NCBI RefSeq assembly: GCF_011764545.1
Contig: NZ_AP022870.1
Coordinates: 4,076,001-4,140,000, forward strand
Length of the DNA stretch: 64,000 bases
Source of the DNA: Phytohabitans flavus
GTDB taxonomy: Bacteria; Actinomycetota; Actinomycetes; Mycobacteriales; Micromonosporaceae
Direction: 5' to 3'
Part shown: one piece after another, positions 18,512 through 28,081 of the stretch
Layout of the letters: the number at the start of each line of letters is the position of its first letter
Numbering within the stretch: the first letter of the stretch is position 1
The notes under the pieces: generated by a model
The model's database searches: none
Told to the model about the DNA's origin: nothing
What the model saw: only the letters and a program-made list of their open reading frames with translations
Translations under genes and position numbers: made by a program

Positions 18512-18618
18512 CCTTGATAGACGCAAGCAGCGTCGTGTCGCGCTGCGTCCGTGGCGAAAAGTTGCCCCTCCAGGGGCCAAGAATCGCCACGGACGACCAG
18601 AGCAGCCACCGATCAAGG
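18512..18618. repeat. Palindromic module C2 (MITE-free copy)
   Basis: Outer CCTTGAT to CGATCAAGG, inner GTCCGTGGCGA to TCGCCACGGAC, with the uninterrupted centre CCCCTCCAGGGG. It is about 80 percent alike to C1 outside the MITE, and similarity continues to about 18700. Confidence 0.88.
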
Positions 18619-18848
18619 CCGTACTCCCTCCAGCAGTGCCGGTCATCCACGACCATTGCCTTGATCGGCGCGATGGGATCGGAGCGCGCAGCGATCGTGG
18701 TACGCAACTGCCCCAGAGGGGCCGTTTAATACCATGATCTGCCGGATTGCGTCCGGTCGCAGAGCCAGATCAAGGGAAACAGGCGTTCGCGATTCGCGGC
18801 GCTCGCGCGTCGCGGGACAGGCCGCGGTGGCCGGGTTGGGTTGTGAAG

Positions 18849-18907
18849 CGCGGAGGGTGAGGCCGCGGGAGCAGCGGTCTGGACCACGGCGGACAGAGAT
18901 AGCTCAA
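18849..18907 (+). repeat. Family A end element, copy A3
   Basis: Divergent A copy, with GGTCTGGACC in place of GGTCCGGACC and a partly decayed outer stem. Confidence 0.8.
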
Positions 18908-19031
18908 TGTCTGTCTTGACGGCGGATCGGCGTCTTGATCGCCTGTGAGAGGTCGCCGCGTCTACCTCGACGCGCTGGTCAGGGTGGCGGCGGAGCGACC
19001 TGGGGGCGTCGCCGCGGCTTAGAGTGTCGCC

Positions 19032-20219
19032 GTGACGCACACGCCTGCCAAGCGGCCCTGGTACCGGCCGATGGTGGCCCGCCAACCCGACGAGCCGCAC
19101 CGCGCGTCGACGCCGCTCGAGCTTTTCTTCGATCTGTGTTTCGTGGTCGCGGTCGCCCAGGCCGCCGCCCAGCTGCACCACGACGTCGCCGAGGACCACC
19201 TCCTGCACGCGGTGCCGAGCTACCTGATGGTGTTCTTCGCGATCTGGTGGGCCTGGATGAACTTCACCTGGTTCGCCTCCGCCTACGACACAGACGACGA
19301 CGTGTACCGCATCACCACGCTCGTGCAGATCACCGGTGCGCTGGTGCTGGCCGCCGGGGTGCCGCGCGCGTTCGCGGACGCGGACTTCACGGTGATCACG
19401 ATCGGCTACGTGATCATGCGGCTGGCGCTGGTCGCGCAGTGGCTGCGGGTGGCCCGCACCGACCTGCATCCGGGGCGGCGGGCATGCGGCCGGCGGTACG
19501 CGATCGCCATCACGATCATCCAGGTCGGCTGGGTGCTGCGCCTCGCGCTCCCGGACAGCCTGCTCGTCCCCGGCCTGCTGGTGCTGGTGTTGGCCGAGAT
19601 AGCGGTGCCGATCTGGGCCGAGCGGGTGGCGGAGACCACGTGGCACCCGGAGCACATCGCCGAGCGGTACGGGCTCTTCACGATCATCGTGCTCGGCGAG
19701 TCGATCCTGGCCGCGAGCGTCGCCCTACAGAGCGCGGTCGACGAGCACGAGGAGCTCGGCGGGCTGCTGTGGATCGGGGGCGCGGGCGTGGTGATCGTGT
19801 TCGCGATGTGGTGGCTGTACTTCGACCGCCCGGCCAGCGGACTGCTCACGTCCATGCGGGTCTCGCTCTTCTGGGGGTACGGCCACTACCTGATCTTCTC
19901 CTCGGCCGCCGCCGTGGGCGCCGGGCTCGCTGTGGCCGTCGACCACGAGACCCACAAGGCTCACCTGGGCGGCGTCGGCGTGGGCTACGCGGTGGCGGTG
20001 CCGGTCGCGGTGTACCTGCTCAGCGTGTGGGTCCTGCACATACGCCCGCACCAGCAGGGGCTGATCGTCGTGGCGTACCCGGTGGCGGCCGCGCTGACGC
20101 TGCTCGCGCCGCTGACGCCCGCCCCGGTACCGGCGGTGGCGGTCGCGGTGGCCGCGCTGGTGGCGGTGACGGTGGTGGCCGCGCACCTGGAGTCGCGTCC
20201 GTCGGCGGGCACCCGCTGA
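19032..20219 (+). CDS. LtrA-family membrane protein
   Basis: A 395-residue polytopic membrane protein with the low-temperature-requirement A start pattern (STPLELFFDLCFVVAVAQAAAQLHHD), then about ten hydrophobic helices, and conserved YGLFTIIVLGESILAA. The biochemical function of the family is not established; named from a Listeria cold-growth mutant. Start is a GTG at 19032, following a divergent A element. It is monocistronic as far as can be seen; the small minus-strand gene ends 15 bp after it. Confidence 0.9.
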   Translation: MTHTPAKRPWYRPMVARQPDEPHRASTPLELFFDLCFVVAVAQAAAQLHHDVAEDHLLHAVPSYLMVFFAIWWAWMNFTWFASAYDTDDDVYRITTLVQITGALVLAAGVPRAFADADFTVITIGYVIMRLALVAQWLRVARTDLHPGRRACGRRYAIAITIIQVGWVLRLALPDSLLVPGLLVLVLAEIAVPIWAERVAETTWHPEHIAERYGLFTIIVLGESILAASVALQSAVDEHEELGGLLWIGGAGVVIVFAMWWLYFDRPASGLLTSMRVSLFWGYGHYLIFSSAAAVGAGLAVAVDHETHKAHLGGVGVGYAVAVPVAVYLLSVWVLHIRPHQQGLIVVAYPVAAALTLLAPLTPAPVPAVAVAVAALVAVTVVAAHLESRPSAGTR

Positions 20220-20234
20220 CACTCGCGGCCGGGC

Positions 20235-20474
20235 TCAGCCGGAGTGGCGGGCGGGGGCGTCCCACAGGCGGGCGGCGGCGACCGGGTCCACCGTGACCTC
20301 GCGGGCGCGGCGCAGCAGCAGGTGGTCCGCGATCCGCCAGAGGGTGTCCTCGACGGCCGCGAGGTCGGCGGCGTCCAGGTCGGGCCGCCGCCGCGCGAGC
20401 CGCTCCCGCTCGTCCCGCACGATCAGCCCGACCCGGTCGGCGAGGTCGTCGGGCCAGCATCCATCGATCGACAC
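20235..20474 (-). CDS. Small conserved-type hypothetical protein
   Basis: A 79-residue, highly charged, probably helical protein (DERERLARRRPDLDAADLAAVEDTLWRI and HLLLRRAREV). There is no recognisable domain or membrane segment. Coding likelihood rests on codon use and a clear ATG with divergent spacing from the next gene. A short palindrome (20488-20504) lies 14 bp before the start. Function unknown. Confidence 0.55.
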   Translation of the reverse strand: MSIDGCWPDDLADRVGLIVRDERERLARRRPDLDAADLAAVEDTLWRIADHLLLRRAREVTVDPVAAARLWDAPARHSG

Positions 20475-20487
20475 ACGAACACTGTAA

Positions 20488-20504
20488 TACTACCAGCCGT
20501 AGTA
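20488..20504. promoter_or_regulatory. Possible operator between divergent small genes
   Basis: Inverted repeat TACTAC-n5-GTAGTA in a locally AT-rich stretch, placed just upstream of the 79-residue gene. Regulator unknown. Confidence 0.35.
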
Positions 20505-20604
20505 GTCATCGCCCCCAAGGGAAGATCGAGCGCACCACCAAAGGTGGCGGCCGACCATGACATGCTTATCGGTACTCCGAAAATGGACAGGATGGAGCCC
20601 CGCA

Positions 20605-20985
20605 GTGCCCTACCAGCCGATGACACTCGCCGAGCTGGCCGGTCACCTTTCGGCGGCCGCGGACGACGAGTACCGGTGGCGGATGATCGCGGAGTTCCTG
20701 GAGGAGTACCGGCACGAGCCACCGGACGTCCGCGCGAGTTTGCTCGTCACCGAGCCGGACTCCACCGGCGACGAACGGTGGGACGTATTTCTGGCCGCCC
20801 TGGCCGAGCACCTGGCCGCCCGTGACCACCACGCCGGTCCGAGCTGGGCCGACGGTCGCCGCCTCGCCCGGTTCTGGTTCCCCTTCAACACTCCGGCGGC
20901 GCGAGTGGACGCGATCGTCCACGCACCCGCGGCCTTTCGTGGGAGGGGCGTCTTTGTCGCCCCACAGGAACTGGAGGTGGCATGA
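20605..20985 (+). CDS. Hypothetical protein, possible antitoxin-like partner
   Basis: A 126-residue soluble protein: PMTLAELAGHLSAAADDEYRWRMIAEFLEEY, then LAARDHHAGPSWADGRRLARFWFPF and the C-terminal FRGRGVFVAPQELEVA. Proteins with this ending (an FxRRGxFVxxxxLE pattern) are often encoded just before nucleotidyltransferase-type toxins in actinomycetes, from general recollection. GTG start with GGAG seven bases upstream; the stop overlaps the next ATG (ATGA). The role as an antitoxin is a hypothesis. Confidence 0.65.
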   Translation: MPYQPMTLAELAGHLSAAADDEYRWRMIAEFLEEYRHEPPDVRASLLVTEPDSTGDERWDVFLAALAEHLAARDHHAGPSWADGRRLARFWFPFNTPAARVDAIVHAPAAFRGRGVFVAPQELEVA

Positions 20986-21137
20986 CCCCGGAACAGAGCC
21001 GGCTCCTGGCTCGGGGCGACATCGAGACCATCTTCCGGCGACTCGGTGACCGAGGAGATCTTCGACCCACCACCCGGCTCGTGGTGATTGCCTACCAGAC
21101 CGGGCTGGTGTGGTCTGGGGGTCGTTCCGCTCGTTGA
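20982..21137 (+). CDS. 51-residue ORF, possibly a truncated nucleotidyltransferase remnant
   Basis: A short frame coupled by ATGA to the upstream gene. It begins MTPEQSRLLARGDIETIFRR, resembling the N-terminal helix of DUF6036-type nucleotidyltransferases, then changes to TRLVVIAYQTGLVW and stops. No nucleotidyltransferase GS or DxD motif is present. It may be a stub left after deletion. Confidence 0.4.
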   Translation: MTPEQSRLLARGDIETIFRRLGDRGDLRPTTRLVVIAYQTGLVWSGGRSAR

Positions 21138-21216
21138 GGTTGCGCCGGCCAGTTACCCGCTGCGACCGCCGGGTACCCCGTCGGAGAAGAACTCCCACGA
21201 GCGGAAGGAGAGTGCG

Positions 21217-21624
21217 ATGGGTCACGCGGGCGTAATGCTGGAAACCCATCCGGATGGCCTGGCCGGCATCGACCAGCAGCTGGTGACGCGCTGTATCGAG
21301 GCGTGCTTCGACTGTGCCCAGGCCTGTACCTCGTGCGCGGACGCCTGCCTCGCCGACAACATCGTCGCCGACCTCGTCCGGTGCGCCGCCCTGAACCTCA
21401 ACTGCGCCGACATCTGCGAGACCACCGGGCGGATGCTGTCCCGGCCCACCGGTTTCGACGCCGTTGTCGCGCTGCGGACCGTACAGGCGTGCGCCGCCGT
21501 CTGCGCCACCTGTGCCCTCGAGTGCGAACGGCACGCCAAGGTGCACGAGCACTGCCGCATCTGCGCCGAGGCCTGCCGCCGCTGCGAGGAAGCCTGCCAG
21601 GAGCTGCTGAAGGCGATCGCCTGA
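21217..21624 (+). CDS. Csp-type four-helix-bundle copper-binding protein
   Basis: A 135-residue protein packed with cysteines on helices: CIEACFDCAQACTSCADACLADN, RCAALNLNCADICE, CAAVCATCALECERHA and CRICAEACRRCEEACQ. This matches cytosolic copper-storage (Csp3/DUF326-like) proteins that bind many Cu(I) ions inside a four-helix bundle. No signal peptide is visible, consistent with cytosolic storage or detoxification. ATG at 21217 after GGAAGGAG. It is followed within 54 bp by an Lrp-type regulator with cysteines of its own, which might be co-transcribed. Confidence 0.92.
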   Translation: MGHAGVMLETHPDGLAGIDQQLVTRCIEACFDCAQACTSCADACLADNIVADLVRCAALNLNCADICETTGRMLSRPTGFDAVVALRTVQACAAVCATCALECERHAKVHEHCRICAEACRRCEEACQELLKAIA

Positions 21625-21677
21625 CCGCCGGCTTGGCTGACCGGGCGGTCGGAGCGCGGTCGCCTAGTCTGGTTCCG

Positions 21678-22121
21678 GTGGACGAGATGGACTGGGCCCT
21701 CCTGCGCGAGCTACAGCGGGACGCCCGGCTGTCGTACAGCGAGCTGTCCCGCCGTGTGCACCTCTCCCCGCCCGCGGTGGCCGAGCGGGTGCGGCGGCTG
21801 GAGCGCATCGGTGTGGTGACCGGCTACCACGCGCACGTCGACCTCGCGAAGGCCGGCCGCCACGTGGTCGCGGTGATCCGGATGTCCTGCTATGGCGCAC
21901 GGTGCGTGCTCCGCGACCCGGATGTGGCCGCCTGGCCGGAGGTGCTGGAGATCCACCGGGTCACCGGCGACGCCTGCTGCATCCTCAAGGTGGCGACCGG
22001 CGCGATGGAGGAGTTCGAGGCGATCATCGACCGGCTCGCGCCCTACGGGCAGCCGTCCAGCACGATGGTCCTCTCCACCCCGCTGTCCTGGCGCCCGGTC
22101 GACCCGGGACAGAAGACATGA
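21678..22121 (+). CDS. Lrp/AsnC-family transcriptional regulator
   Basis: A 147-residue regulator with an N-terminal helix-turn-helix (DWALLRELQRDARLSYSELS, LSPPAVAERVRRLERIGVV, about 4-50) and a RAM effector domain (VVAVIRMSCYG ... HRVTGDACCILKVATGAMEEFEAIID). The GTG at 21678 gives the standard family N-terminus. It may respond to an amino acid; the adjacent Csp gene also allows a metal link, which is speculative. Followed by a back-to-back A palindrome. Confidence 0.9.
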   Translation: MDEMDWALLRELQRDARLSYSELSRRVHLSPPAVAERVRRLERIGVVTGYHAHVDLAKAGRHVVAVIRMSCYGARCVLRDPDVAAWPEVLEIHRVTGDACCILKVATGAMEEFEAIIDRLAPYGQPSSTMVLSTPLSWRPVDPGQKT

Positions 22122-22234
22122 GCTACCGCGTCCCCGCGGTGTTCCCGACCGCTGTTGTTGGGATCGTGAGTCGCGGAGGGTGAGGCCGCGGGAGCAGCGG
22201 TCCGGACCACCGCGGACATCGCGGTAGCTCAAAT
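22119..22234. repeat. Back-to-back family A palindrome (A4)
   Basis: A decayed reverse copy (22119-22158, GAGCTACCGCG...) abuts a forward copy (22172-22234). This is the minimal, cargo-free form of the islands. It lies between the convergent ends of the Lrp and asd genes and overlaps the Lrp stop region. Confidence 0.8.
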
Positions 22235-22249
22235 CTTGAAAATGATCCG

Positions 22250-23271
22250 CTAGAGCGTCTTGCCGACCAGCTCGGCGATCTGGACGGCGTTCAACGCGGC
22301 GCCCTTGCGGAGGTTGTCGCTGGAGCAGAAGAACGACAGCCCGTGCTCCACCGTCTCGTCGGCGCGGATCCGGCCGACGTACGTCGGGTCCTTGCCGGCC
22401 GCCTGGATCGGGGTGGGCACGTCGGAGAGCTCGACGCCGGGGCGGTGGCGAGCAGCTCGCGGGCCCGCGCCGGCGTGAGCGGCGCCGCGAAGCGGGCGTT
22501 GACCTGGAGCGAGTGTCCCGTGAATACCGGCACCCGCACGCACGTACCGGCCACCTTCAGCTCCGGGATGCCGAGGATCTTGCGGCTCTCGTTGCGGAGC
22601 TTCTGCTCCTCGTCGGTCTCGTCGGAGCCGTCGTCGACGATCGAGCCGGCCAGCGGGAGCACGTTGAACGCGATCGACCGCGCATACACCCTCGGGGCCG
22701 GGACCTGCACCGCCTCGCCGTCGAAGGCAAGCTCCGACGCGCGGTCGGCGACCTTGCGCACCTGCTCGTCCAGCTCGGCCACGCCGGCGAGGCCGCTGCC
22801 GGACACCGCCTGGTAGGTGGCGACGACCATGCTGACCAGCCCGGACTCCGCGTGCAGCGGGCGCAGGACCGGCATGGCGGCCATCGTCGTGCAGTTCGGG
22901 TTGGCGATGATGCCCTTGGGGCGGTCGGCGGCGGCCTCGGGGTTGACCTCCGAGACGACCAGGGGTACCTCCGGGTCCATCCGCCAGGCCGAGGAGTTGT
23001 CGATCACGACCGCGCCGGCCTCGGCCACGCGGGGCGCCAGCTCCTTGGACGTGCTCTTCCCGGCCGAGAAGAGCACGATGTCGAGCCCCTGGTAGTCGGC
23101 CGTGGCCGCGTCCTCCACCGTGACCTCCGTGTCGCCCCACGGCAGCGGGCGGCCGGCGGAGCGGGCTGAGGCGAAGAGGCGGAGGCGGTCGACGGGGAAG
23201 GCACGCTCGGCCAGCACCCGCCGCATGACGCCACCGACCTGGCCGGTGGCACCGACGATCCCGATCTGCAT
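22250..23271 (-). CDS. asd: Aspartate-semialdehyde dehydrogenase (one-base frameshift)
   Basis: About 340 residues once one C is restored near 22440. Visible are the NADP-binding GIVGATGQVGGVM at the start, the active-site cysteine in NPNCTTMA (about 127), VSGSGLAG, and substrate motifs ELKVAGTCVRVPV and FTGHS. Converts aspartyl phosphate to the semialdehyde for lysine, DAP, methionine and threonine synthesis, hence essential. The ATG at 23271 is chosen over an upstream GTG. The downstream frame ends SSDNLRKGAALNAVQIAELV, the family's usual C-terminus. Here it stands apart from lysC; an essential gene broken by one base supports the sequencing-error view. Confidence 0.9.
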
Positions 23272-23413
23272 GGCCGACACCGTACCCGCAACCGTTACCC
23301 GCGCGAGCGACGAATTCTCAGGGTGTGGGCGGTCTTACCCGGATGGCGCGGAAGAAATTGACCCGCGAACTGTCAGAGGGGTACGGCACGATGGGGCCGT
23401 TCCGGAAGGGGTG

Positions 23414-24366
23414 ATGATGGAAATCGCGATCGAGGCAGAGGGCCTCGTCAAGAAATATGGCTCTGTGGTGGCGCTCGACGGCCTGGATCTTTCGGTGCCG
23501 CAGGGCACGGTGATGGGCCTGCTGGGGCCCAACGGGGCCGGCAAGACCACCGCGGTGCGGGTGTTCACCACGCTGCTGACGCCGGACGCGGGCCGGGCCC
23601 GGGTGGCCGGCCTCGACGTGGTCGCCGACGCCGCCCGCCTGCGCGGCCTGATCGGCCTCTCCGGGCAGTATGCGGCGGTCGACGAGTACCTCACCGGCTT
23701 CGAAAACCTCGACATGGTGGGACGCCTCTACGGCTACAGGGCGAAGGCGAGCCGGGAGCGGGCGCGGGAGCTGCTCGCGCGGTTCGACCTGGAGGACGCC
23801 GCCGACCGCCCGGTAAAGGGGTATTCGGGGGCATGCGGCGCCGGCTCGACCTGGCCGGTGCGCTCGTCGCCCAGCCGCCGGTGCTGTTCCTCGACGAGCC
23901 GACCACCGGCCTCGACCCGCGCAGCCGCATCGGCATGTGGGACGTGATCGCCGAGCTTGTCGCGTCCGGCAGCACGCTGCTGCTGACCACGCAGTACCTC
24001 GAGGAGGCCGACCAGCTGGCCAACAAGATCGCGGTGATCGACCACGGCAAGGTGATCGCGCTCGGCACGGCCGACGACCTGAAGAGCCAGGTAGGCGGGG
24101 AGCGGCTGGAGCTGACGGTGAGCACGCCGGCTGACATCGAGACCGCCCGCACGGTGCTCGCCCCGGTGGCAAACGGCGAGATCACCGTCGACGTGCCGGC
24201 CCGCCGCGTCACCGTCCCGGTGACCGGTGGCGCGTCCGCGCTGATGGAGAGCCTGCGGCGGCTCGACGCCGAGGCGGTGAAGGTGCTGGACGTGGGGCTG
24301 CGGCGCCCGAGCCTCGACGACGTGTTCCTGACGCTGACCGGCCACGCCGTAGAGGAGGCATCGTGA
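23414..24366 (+). CDS. DrrA-type ABC exporter ATP-binding protein (one-base frameshift)
   Basis: About 317 residues after restoring one G near 23830: the expected YSGGMRRRLDLA signature needs GGGGGG where GGGGG is written. Walker A is GPNGAGKTTAV (about 40), Q-loop region LSGQYAAVD, Walker B VLFLDEPTTGLDPRSR, and the H-loop TTQYLEEAD; a C-terminal DUF4162-type domain ends PSLDDVFLTLTGHA. Powers export of a hydrophobic compound with the downstream permease (GTGA-type overlap at 24363). Possible ATG at 23414 or 23417. Confidence 0.88.
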
Positions 24367-25184
24367 CCACGGAGACCATGGTCAGTCCGGCCATCAAGCC
24401 GTTCCGTGACGGCCTCACCGTCGCCCGGCGCAACCTCATCAAGATCAGGCGGGTGCCGGACCTGCTGGTCTTCACCACCCTGTCGCCCATCATGTTCGTG
24501 CTGCTCTTCGCATACGTGTTCGGCAGCGCGATCAACGTGCCCGGCGTCTCCTACCGGGAGTACCTGATGGCCGGCATCTTCACCCAGACGATGCTCTTCG
24601 GCTCGACGCTCACCGGCTACGGCCTCGCCGAGGACATCCAGAAGGGCATCGTCGACAGGTTCCGCTCCCTGCCGATGTCCCGCTCCGCCCTGCTGGTCGG
24701 CCGCACCACCAGCGACCTGGCCAGCAACGTCATCGTCATCGTCGTGATGTCGGTGACCGGCCTGATCGTGGGCTGGCGCATCCACTCCTCCCCGCTGGAG
24801 GCGCTGGGCGGCTTCGCGTTGCTGCTGCTGTTCGCGTATGCGTTCTCGTGGGTCTTCGCCGTGGTCGGGCTCTCGGTGCGCAGCCCCGAGGTGGTCAACA
24901 ACGCAAGCTTCATCTTCATCTTCCCGCTGACCTTCATCGCCAACACGTTCGTCGGCGTCACCGACCTGCCCGGCCCGCTGAAGGCGTTCGCCGAGTGGAA
25001 CCCGGTGTCCGCGGTGACCCAGGCGGCCCGCGAGCTCTTCGGCAACACCAACCCGGCCGTGCCCGCGCCAGAGGCGTGGCCGCTGCAACACCCGGTGCTC
25101 ATGAGCCTGGCGTGGGCGGCGGTGCTGCTTGTGGTGTTCGTGCCGCTGGCGGTCAACCGGTACAAGAAGGCCGCGTCCCGCTGA
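24363..25184 (+). CDS. DrrB-type ABC-2 permease
   Basis: A 273-residue permease with six predicted helices and the ABC-2 signature (YREYLMAGIFTQTMLFGS, IQKGIVDRFRSLPMSRSALLVGR, NPVSAVTQAARELFGN). Works with the preceding ATPase in drug or lipid efflux; substrate unknown. The GTG start overlaps the ATPase stop by four bases. Followed by a 17-bp-stem hairpin. Confidence 0.92.
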   Translation: MTTETMVSPAIKPFRDGLTVARRNLIKIRRVPDLLVFTTLSPIMFVLLFAYVFGSAINVPGVSYREYLMAGIFTQTMLFGSTLTGYGLAEDIQKGIVDRFRSLPMSRSALLVGRTTSDLASNVIVIVVMSVTGLIVGWRIHSSPLEALGGFALLLLFAYAFSWVFAVVGLSVRSPEVVNNASFIFIFPLTFIANTFVGVTDLPGPLKAFAEWNPVSAVTQAARELFGNTNPAVPAPEAWPLQHPVLMSLAWAAVLLVVFVPLAVNRYKKAASR

Positions 25185-25191
25185 CCCCGGC

Positions 25192-25228
25192 GTGGTGCGC
25201 CCGGCCGGCCGCCGGCCGGGCGCACCAC
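25192..25228. terminator. Bidirectional hairpin terminator
   Basis: Perfect 17-bp arms (25192-25208, 25212-25228) with a three-base loop, between the convergent permease and carboxypeptidase genes. No T-tract. Confidence 0.82.
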
Positions 25229-25263
25229 ACACACCGCAGAGCGAGTCGGCCGGGCGCTCAGCG

Positions 25264-27593
25264 TCAGCCGTCGTCGCGACGGGGGCCGTAGGAGTCCGGG
25301 GCGGCCGGCCCGCGGGTGCGTCCGTCGCCGCTCGGGCGGGGGCGGCGGTCGCTCGGTCCGTAGGTGCCGTCGCCGGGCGGTCCGTTGCGGCCGTCCACGG
25401 GCTGGCCGGCGGCCGGGCGGCGCTGGGCAGGCGGCCGGCGCTCCGGTTGCGGGTAGCCGCCCGTTGGCCGCTGGCGGGGCGTGGGGACGCGTCCGCCGGG
25501 AAGGTCGGAGCCGCCGTCCCACTGGCCGGGCGCCCCACGGTCACCCCGCCCGCCAGCGTCGGGTCGGGCCGGGCGCTCGAAGTCGGGCGGCGGGTAGTAG
25601 TCGTCCGGGGCGCCACGCCCGCTTGCCGGTCGCGGACCCGACGGCGGGCGCGGCCCGCGCCGCGCACCGTCTCCGGACGGCCGAGGATCCGCCGGCCGGT
25701 AGATCCCACCGGACACTTCGCCCTGTCCCGGCACGCGACGTCCGTCCGCCACGTCACCAGGCCGCCGGCCGTCGGCCAGGTCACCCCGCCCAGCCCCACG
25801 ACTCGGGCCCGGCGCCTCACCACGGCGCTCGTCCGGCACGTCACCGGGCCGCCTGCGGCCTGGGTCGGAAGCGTCGCGGCGACCGCCCGCACCACGACGG
25901 CCATCCGGCACATCACCCCGCCCCGACGCCCGGCGTGGGTCCAGCGGCTTGTCGCTGCCCGCCGCGCCGCGGGAGCCCGGTGCGGGACGGCGGGCCGGGC
26001 CGCGCTGCGGCCGACCGCTGTCGCGGCTCGCCACCCCGCGTCCGGGCGGTGGGGGTCGCTCGCCCGCCCCGCGCCGCGGGTCGTCGGCCGGTCCGCCCTC
26101 CTCCGGTGCCCACAGGCGCTCGTCCGATGGGGCGCGCGGGCTCGGCTGAGCGCCGCCGGCGGGGCGCACCTCGTGCAACCAGTCCTCACTGTCATCCCGG
26201 CCAGCGGCACCGCCACCACCACGCGAGCGCTTCGGGGCGGCCCCGGGAGCGGCCCTGGGGCGCTCCGGGGCGGCGCGGCGTTCGGCGAGTGCGGCCTGGC
26301 GGGCCCGGACCACCGCGCGCCGGCGGGTCGCGGCCACCAGCATCACGAGCACCACGGCCGCGACCGCCACCGTCAGGCCGATCACCGCGGCGAAGGACGA
26401 GCCGGGCGGGCCGTCCGACGGTCGTGCCGCGGCTCCCTCGGCGGCGTCCGCGCCCGGGCCGTCCGCGGTCGGGGTGGGCTTGGGGTCGGTCTCGCCCGGC
26501 TCCACCAAGCGGCCGACCGAGGCGTCCGGCCCCAGGGCGAAGCCCCAGTCGAGCAGCTTGCCGGTCTGCTCGGAGGCCCGGATCGGCCGGGCCTCGGCGC
26601 CGAGCACAGCGGCCACCAGCGTACGGTCGCCGCGCTTGGCCGCCCCGACGAACGAGTGCCGGGCCAGCGTCGTGAAGCCGCTCTTGCCGCCCAGCGCACC
26701 CGGGTACTTCTCCAGCAGGCCGTTGTCGTTTTGGATCTGGAAGCCGCGCGGGTCCTTCGGGGGCTGGGGCGGGATCTTCGCGGTCCTCGCCGCCACGTAC
26801 TTGCGGAAGTCCGGCAGGGCGAACGCGGCACGGGCGATCAGCACCAGGTCGTACGCGCTGGTGAACTGCCCCGGCCCGTCCAGCCCCGATGGCGTGACCG
26901 CGTGGGTCTGTAGCGCGCCGAGGTGGCGGGCCTCGGCGTTCATCATGGCGACGCCACCGGCCCGGCCCTTGTCGCCGCCGCCGAGCCGGGCCAGCACGTT
27001 GGCCGCGTCGTTGCCGGAGTCGAAGAGGAGGCCGTACCAGAGGGTCTCGATCGAGTACTTGCCGCCCTCGATCAAGCCCACCGCCGAGCTGCCCGGCTCG
27101 ATGTCGAGATCCTCGCGGATCACCTTGACGACCTGCTTGGGGTCGAGCTTCGGGATCATCGTGGCGGAGAGCAGCACCTTCTGGACGCTCGCCGGCGTCT
27201 CGTACCCATGTGCGTGGCAGGCGCCGAGCACCTTCCCCGTGTCGAGGTCGGCGACCAGCCAGGTGCTTGCCGTGAGCTTCGGCGGGGCGGCGGCACCCTC
27301 GGGAATGGCCAGCCCGTCGGTCGCGAGGGCCTCGCCACCAACGGCGGCGTGCGAAGGGTCGAGCGCGGGCGCCTTCGGCTTCGGTGGCCGCTGCGGAGGC
27401 GGCGAGAGCTTCTCCGTGGGACAAGGCACCGCAGGCGCCGCCCCAGCCCGAACAGGCACGGCCGCCGCGGCAGGGGCACGGCCGCCGCCAAAGCGGCCCC
27501 AGCCCTCACGGGGGCGGCCCCAGCCGGAACGGGCGCCGACACCGCCACCAGCATCGAGCCCACCAATGCCGCGACCAGACCCCGTCCGTTCAT
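25264..27593 (-). CDS. D-Ala-D-Ala carboxypeptidase (S11) with a long Arg/Gly/Pro cytoplasmic tail (one-base frameshift)
   Basis: About 776 residues with one C restored near 27475. The signal peptide (MNGRGLVAALVGSMLVAVSA) is in one frame and the enzyme in the other. Catalytic motifs: SVQK (SxxK), SGN (SxN) and KSG (KTG type). After the peptidase domain comes a TM segment (FAAVIGLTVAVAAVVLVMLVA) and then some 350 residues of low-complexity Arg, Gly, Asp and Pro with repeated GDVPDGRR/GDVADGRR units, predicted disordered and cytoplasmic. The enzyme trims peptidoglycan pentapeptides outside the membrane; the tail may link it to division or cytoskeletal factors, which is a guess. Convergent to the drrB-type gene. 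Confidence 0.87.
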
Positions 27594-27676
27594 CGCGAAC
27601 AGGCTAGCCAAACAGCCGAGCCCTCGCATCCCCCGGTGCCACTGAGTCGCCAATCAGCCGGTCGCGGGTGGCACGC

Positions 27677-28081
27677 TCAGGCGAGCAGCGAACGCAGCTC
27701 CGCGTCCAGGTCGACGTATCCGCCCTCGCGCCCCCGGGGCACGATCGCGAGCATGTCCGCGGCGAACCGGCACAGCGGCAGCCGCGGCAGGTCGATGCCG
27801 AGCACGTCCCGCCCGTTGCGCAGCACCACGCTCACCACCGTGCCGCCGGGCTGGAGGCCGACCAGCACGTCACCCTGCCCGGCCGTACCGGTGAGACCCG
27901 CGATCAACAGGTCGCGCGCGAACACCCAACACGACGCGGCTGTGGCGTCGGCACTGACGATCAGGTGGACAGCGTACGGGTCATCGGCGGCAAAGCCCAG
28001 CCCGACGCTGACTCTGCCATCCACCGTCGCCGAGTAAGCGTGGCCCTCCAGGAGCTGCCACGCCGAGCGCTTCGTCGCCAA
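27677..28081 (-). CDS. SsgA-like sporulation and cell-division regulator
   Basis: A 134-residue SALP-family protein: VSVGLGFAADDPYAVHLIVSADA, WVFARDLLIAGL, GDVLVGLQPGG, and the C-terminal VPRGREGGYVDLDAELRSLL. These proteins recruit FtsZ or peptidoglycan machinery during sporulation-specific septation and are confined to morphologically complex actinomycetes. A TTG start at 28081 is preferred because GAGGAGG lies five bases upstream; longer frames add residues the family lacks. Divergent from the radical SAM gene. Confidence 0.9.
   Translation of the reverse strand: MATKRSAWQLLEGHAYSATVDGRVSVGLGFAADDPYAVHLIVSADATAASCWVFARDLLIAGLTGTAGQGDVLVGLQPGGTVVSVVLRNGRDVLGIDLPRLPLCRFAADMLAIVPRGREGGYVDLDAELRSLLA

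Larger units (their letters stand above)
18350..18907. mobile_element. Gene-free composite repeat island with inverted A ends
   Basis: A 558-bp segment bounded by A2 and A3 in inverted orientation and containing palindromes F1 (18455-18502) and C2 (18512-18618). Together with its flanks it fills the 18295-19031 gap; I see no gene in it. It sits between GNAT and ltrA-like genes that point the same way. Confidence 0.6.
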
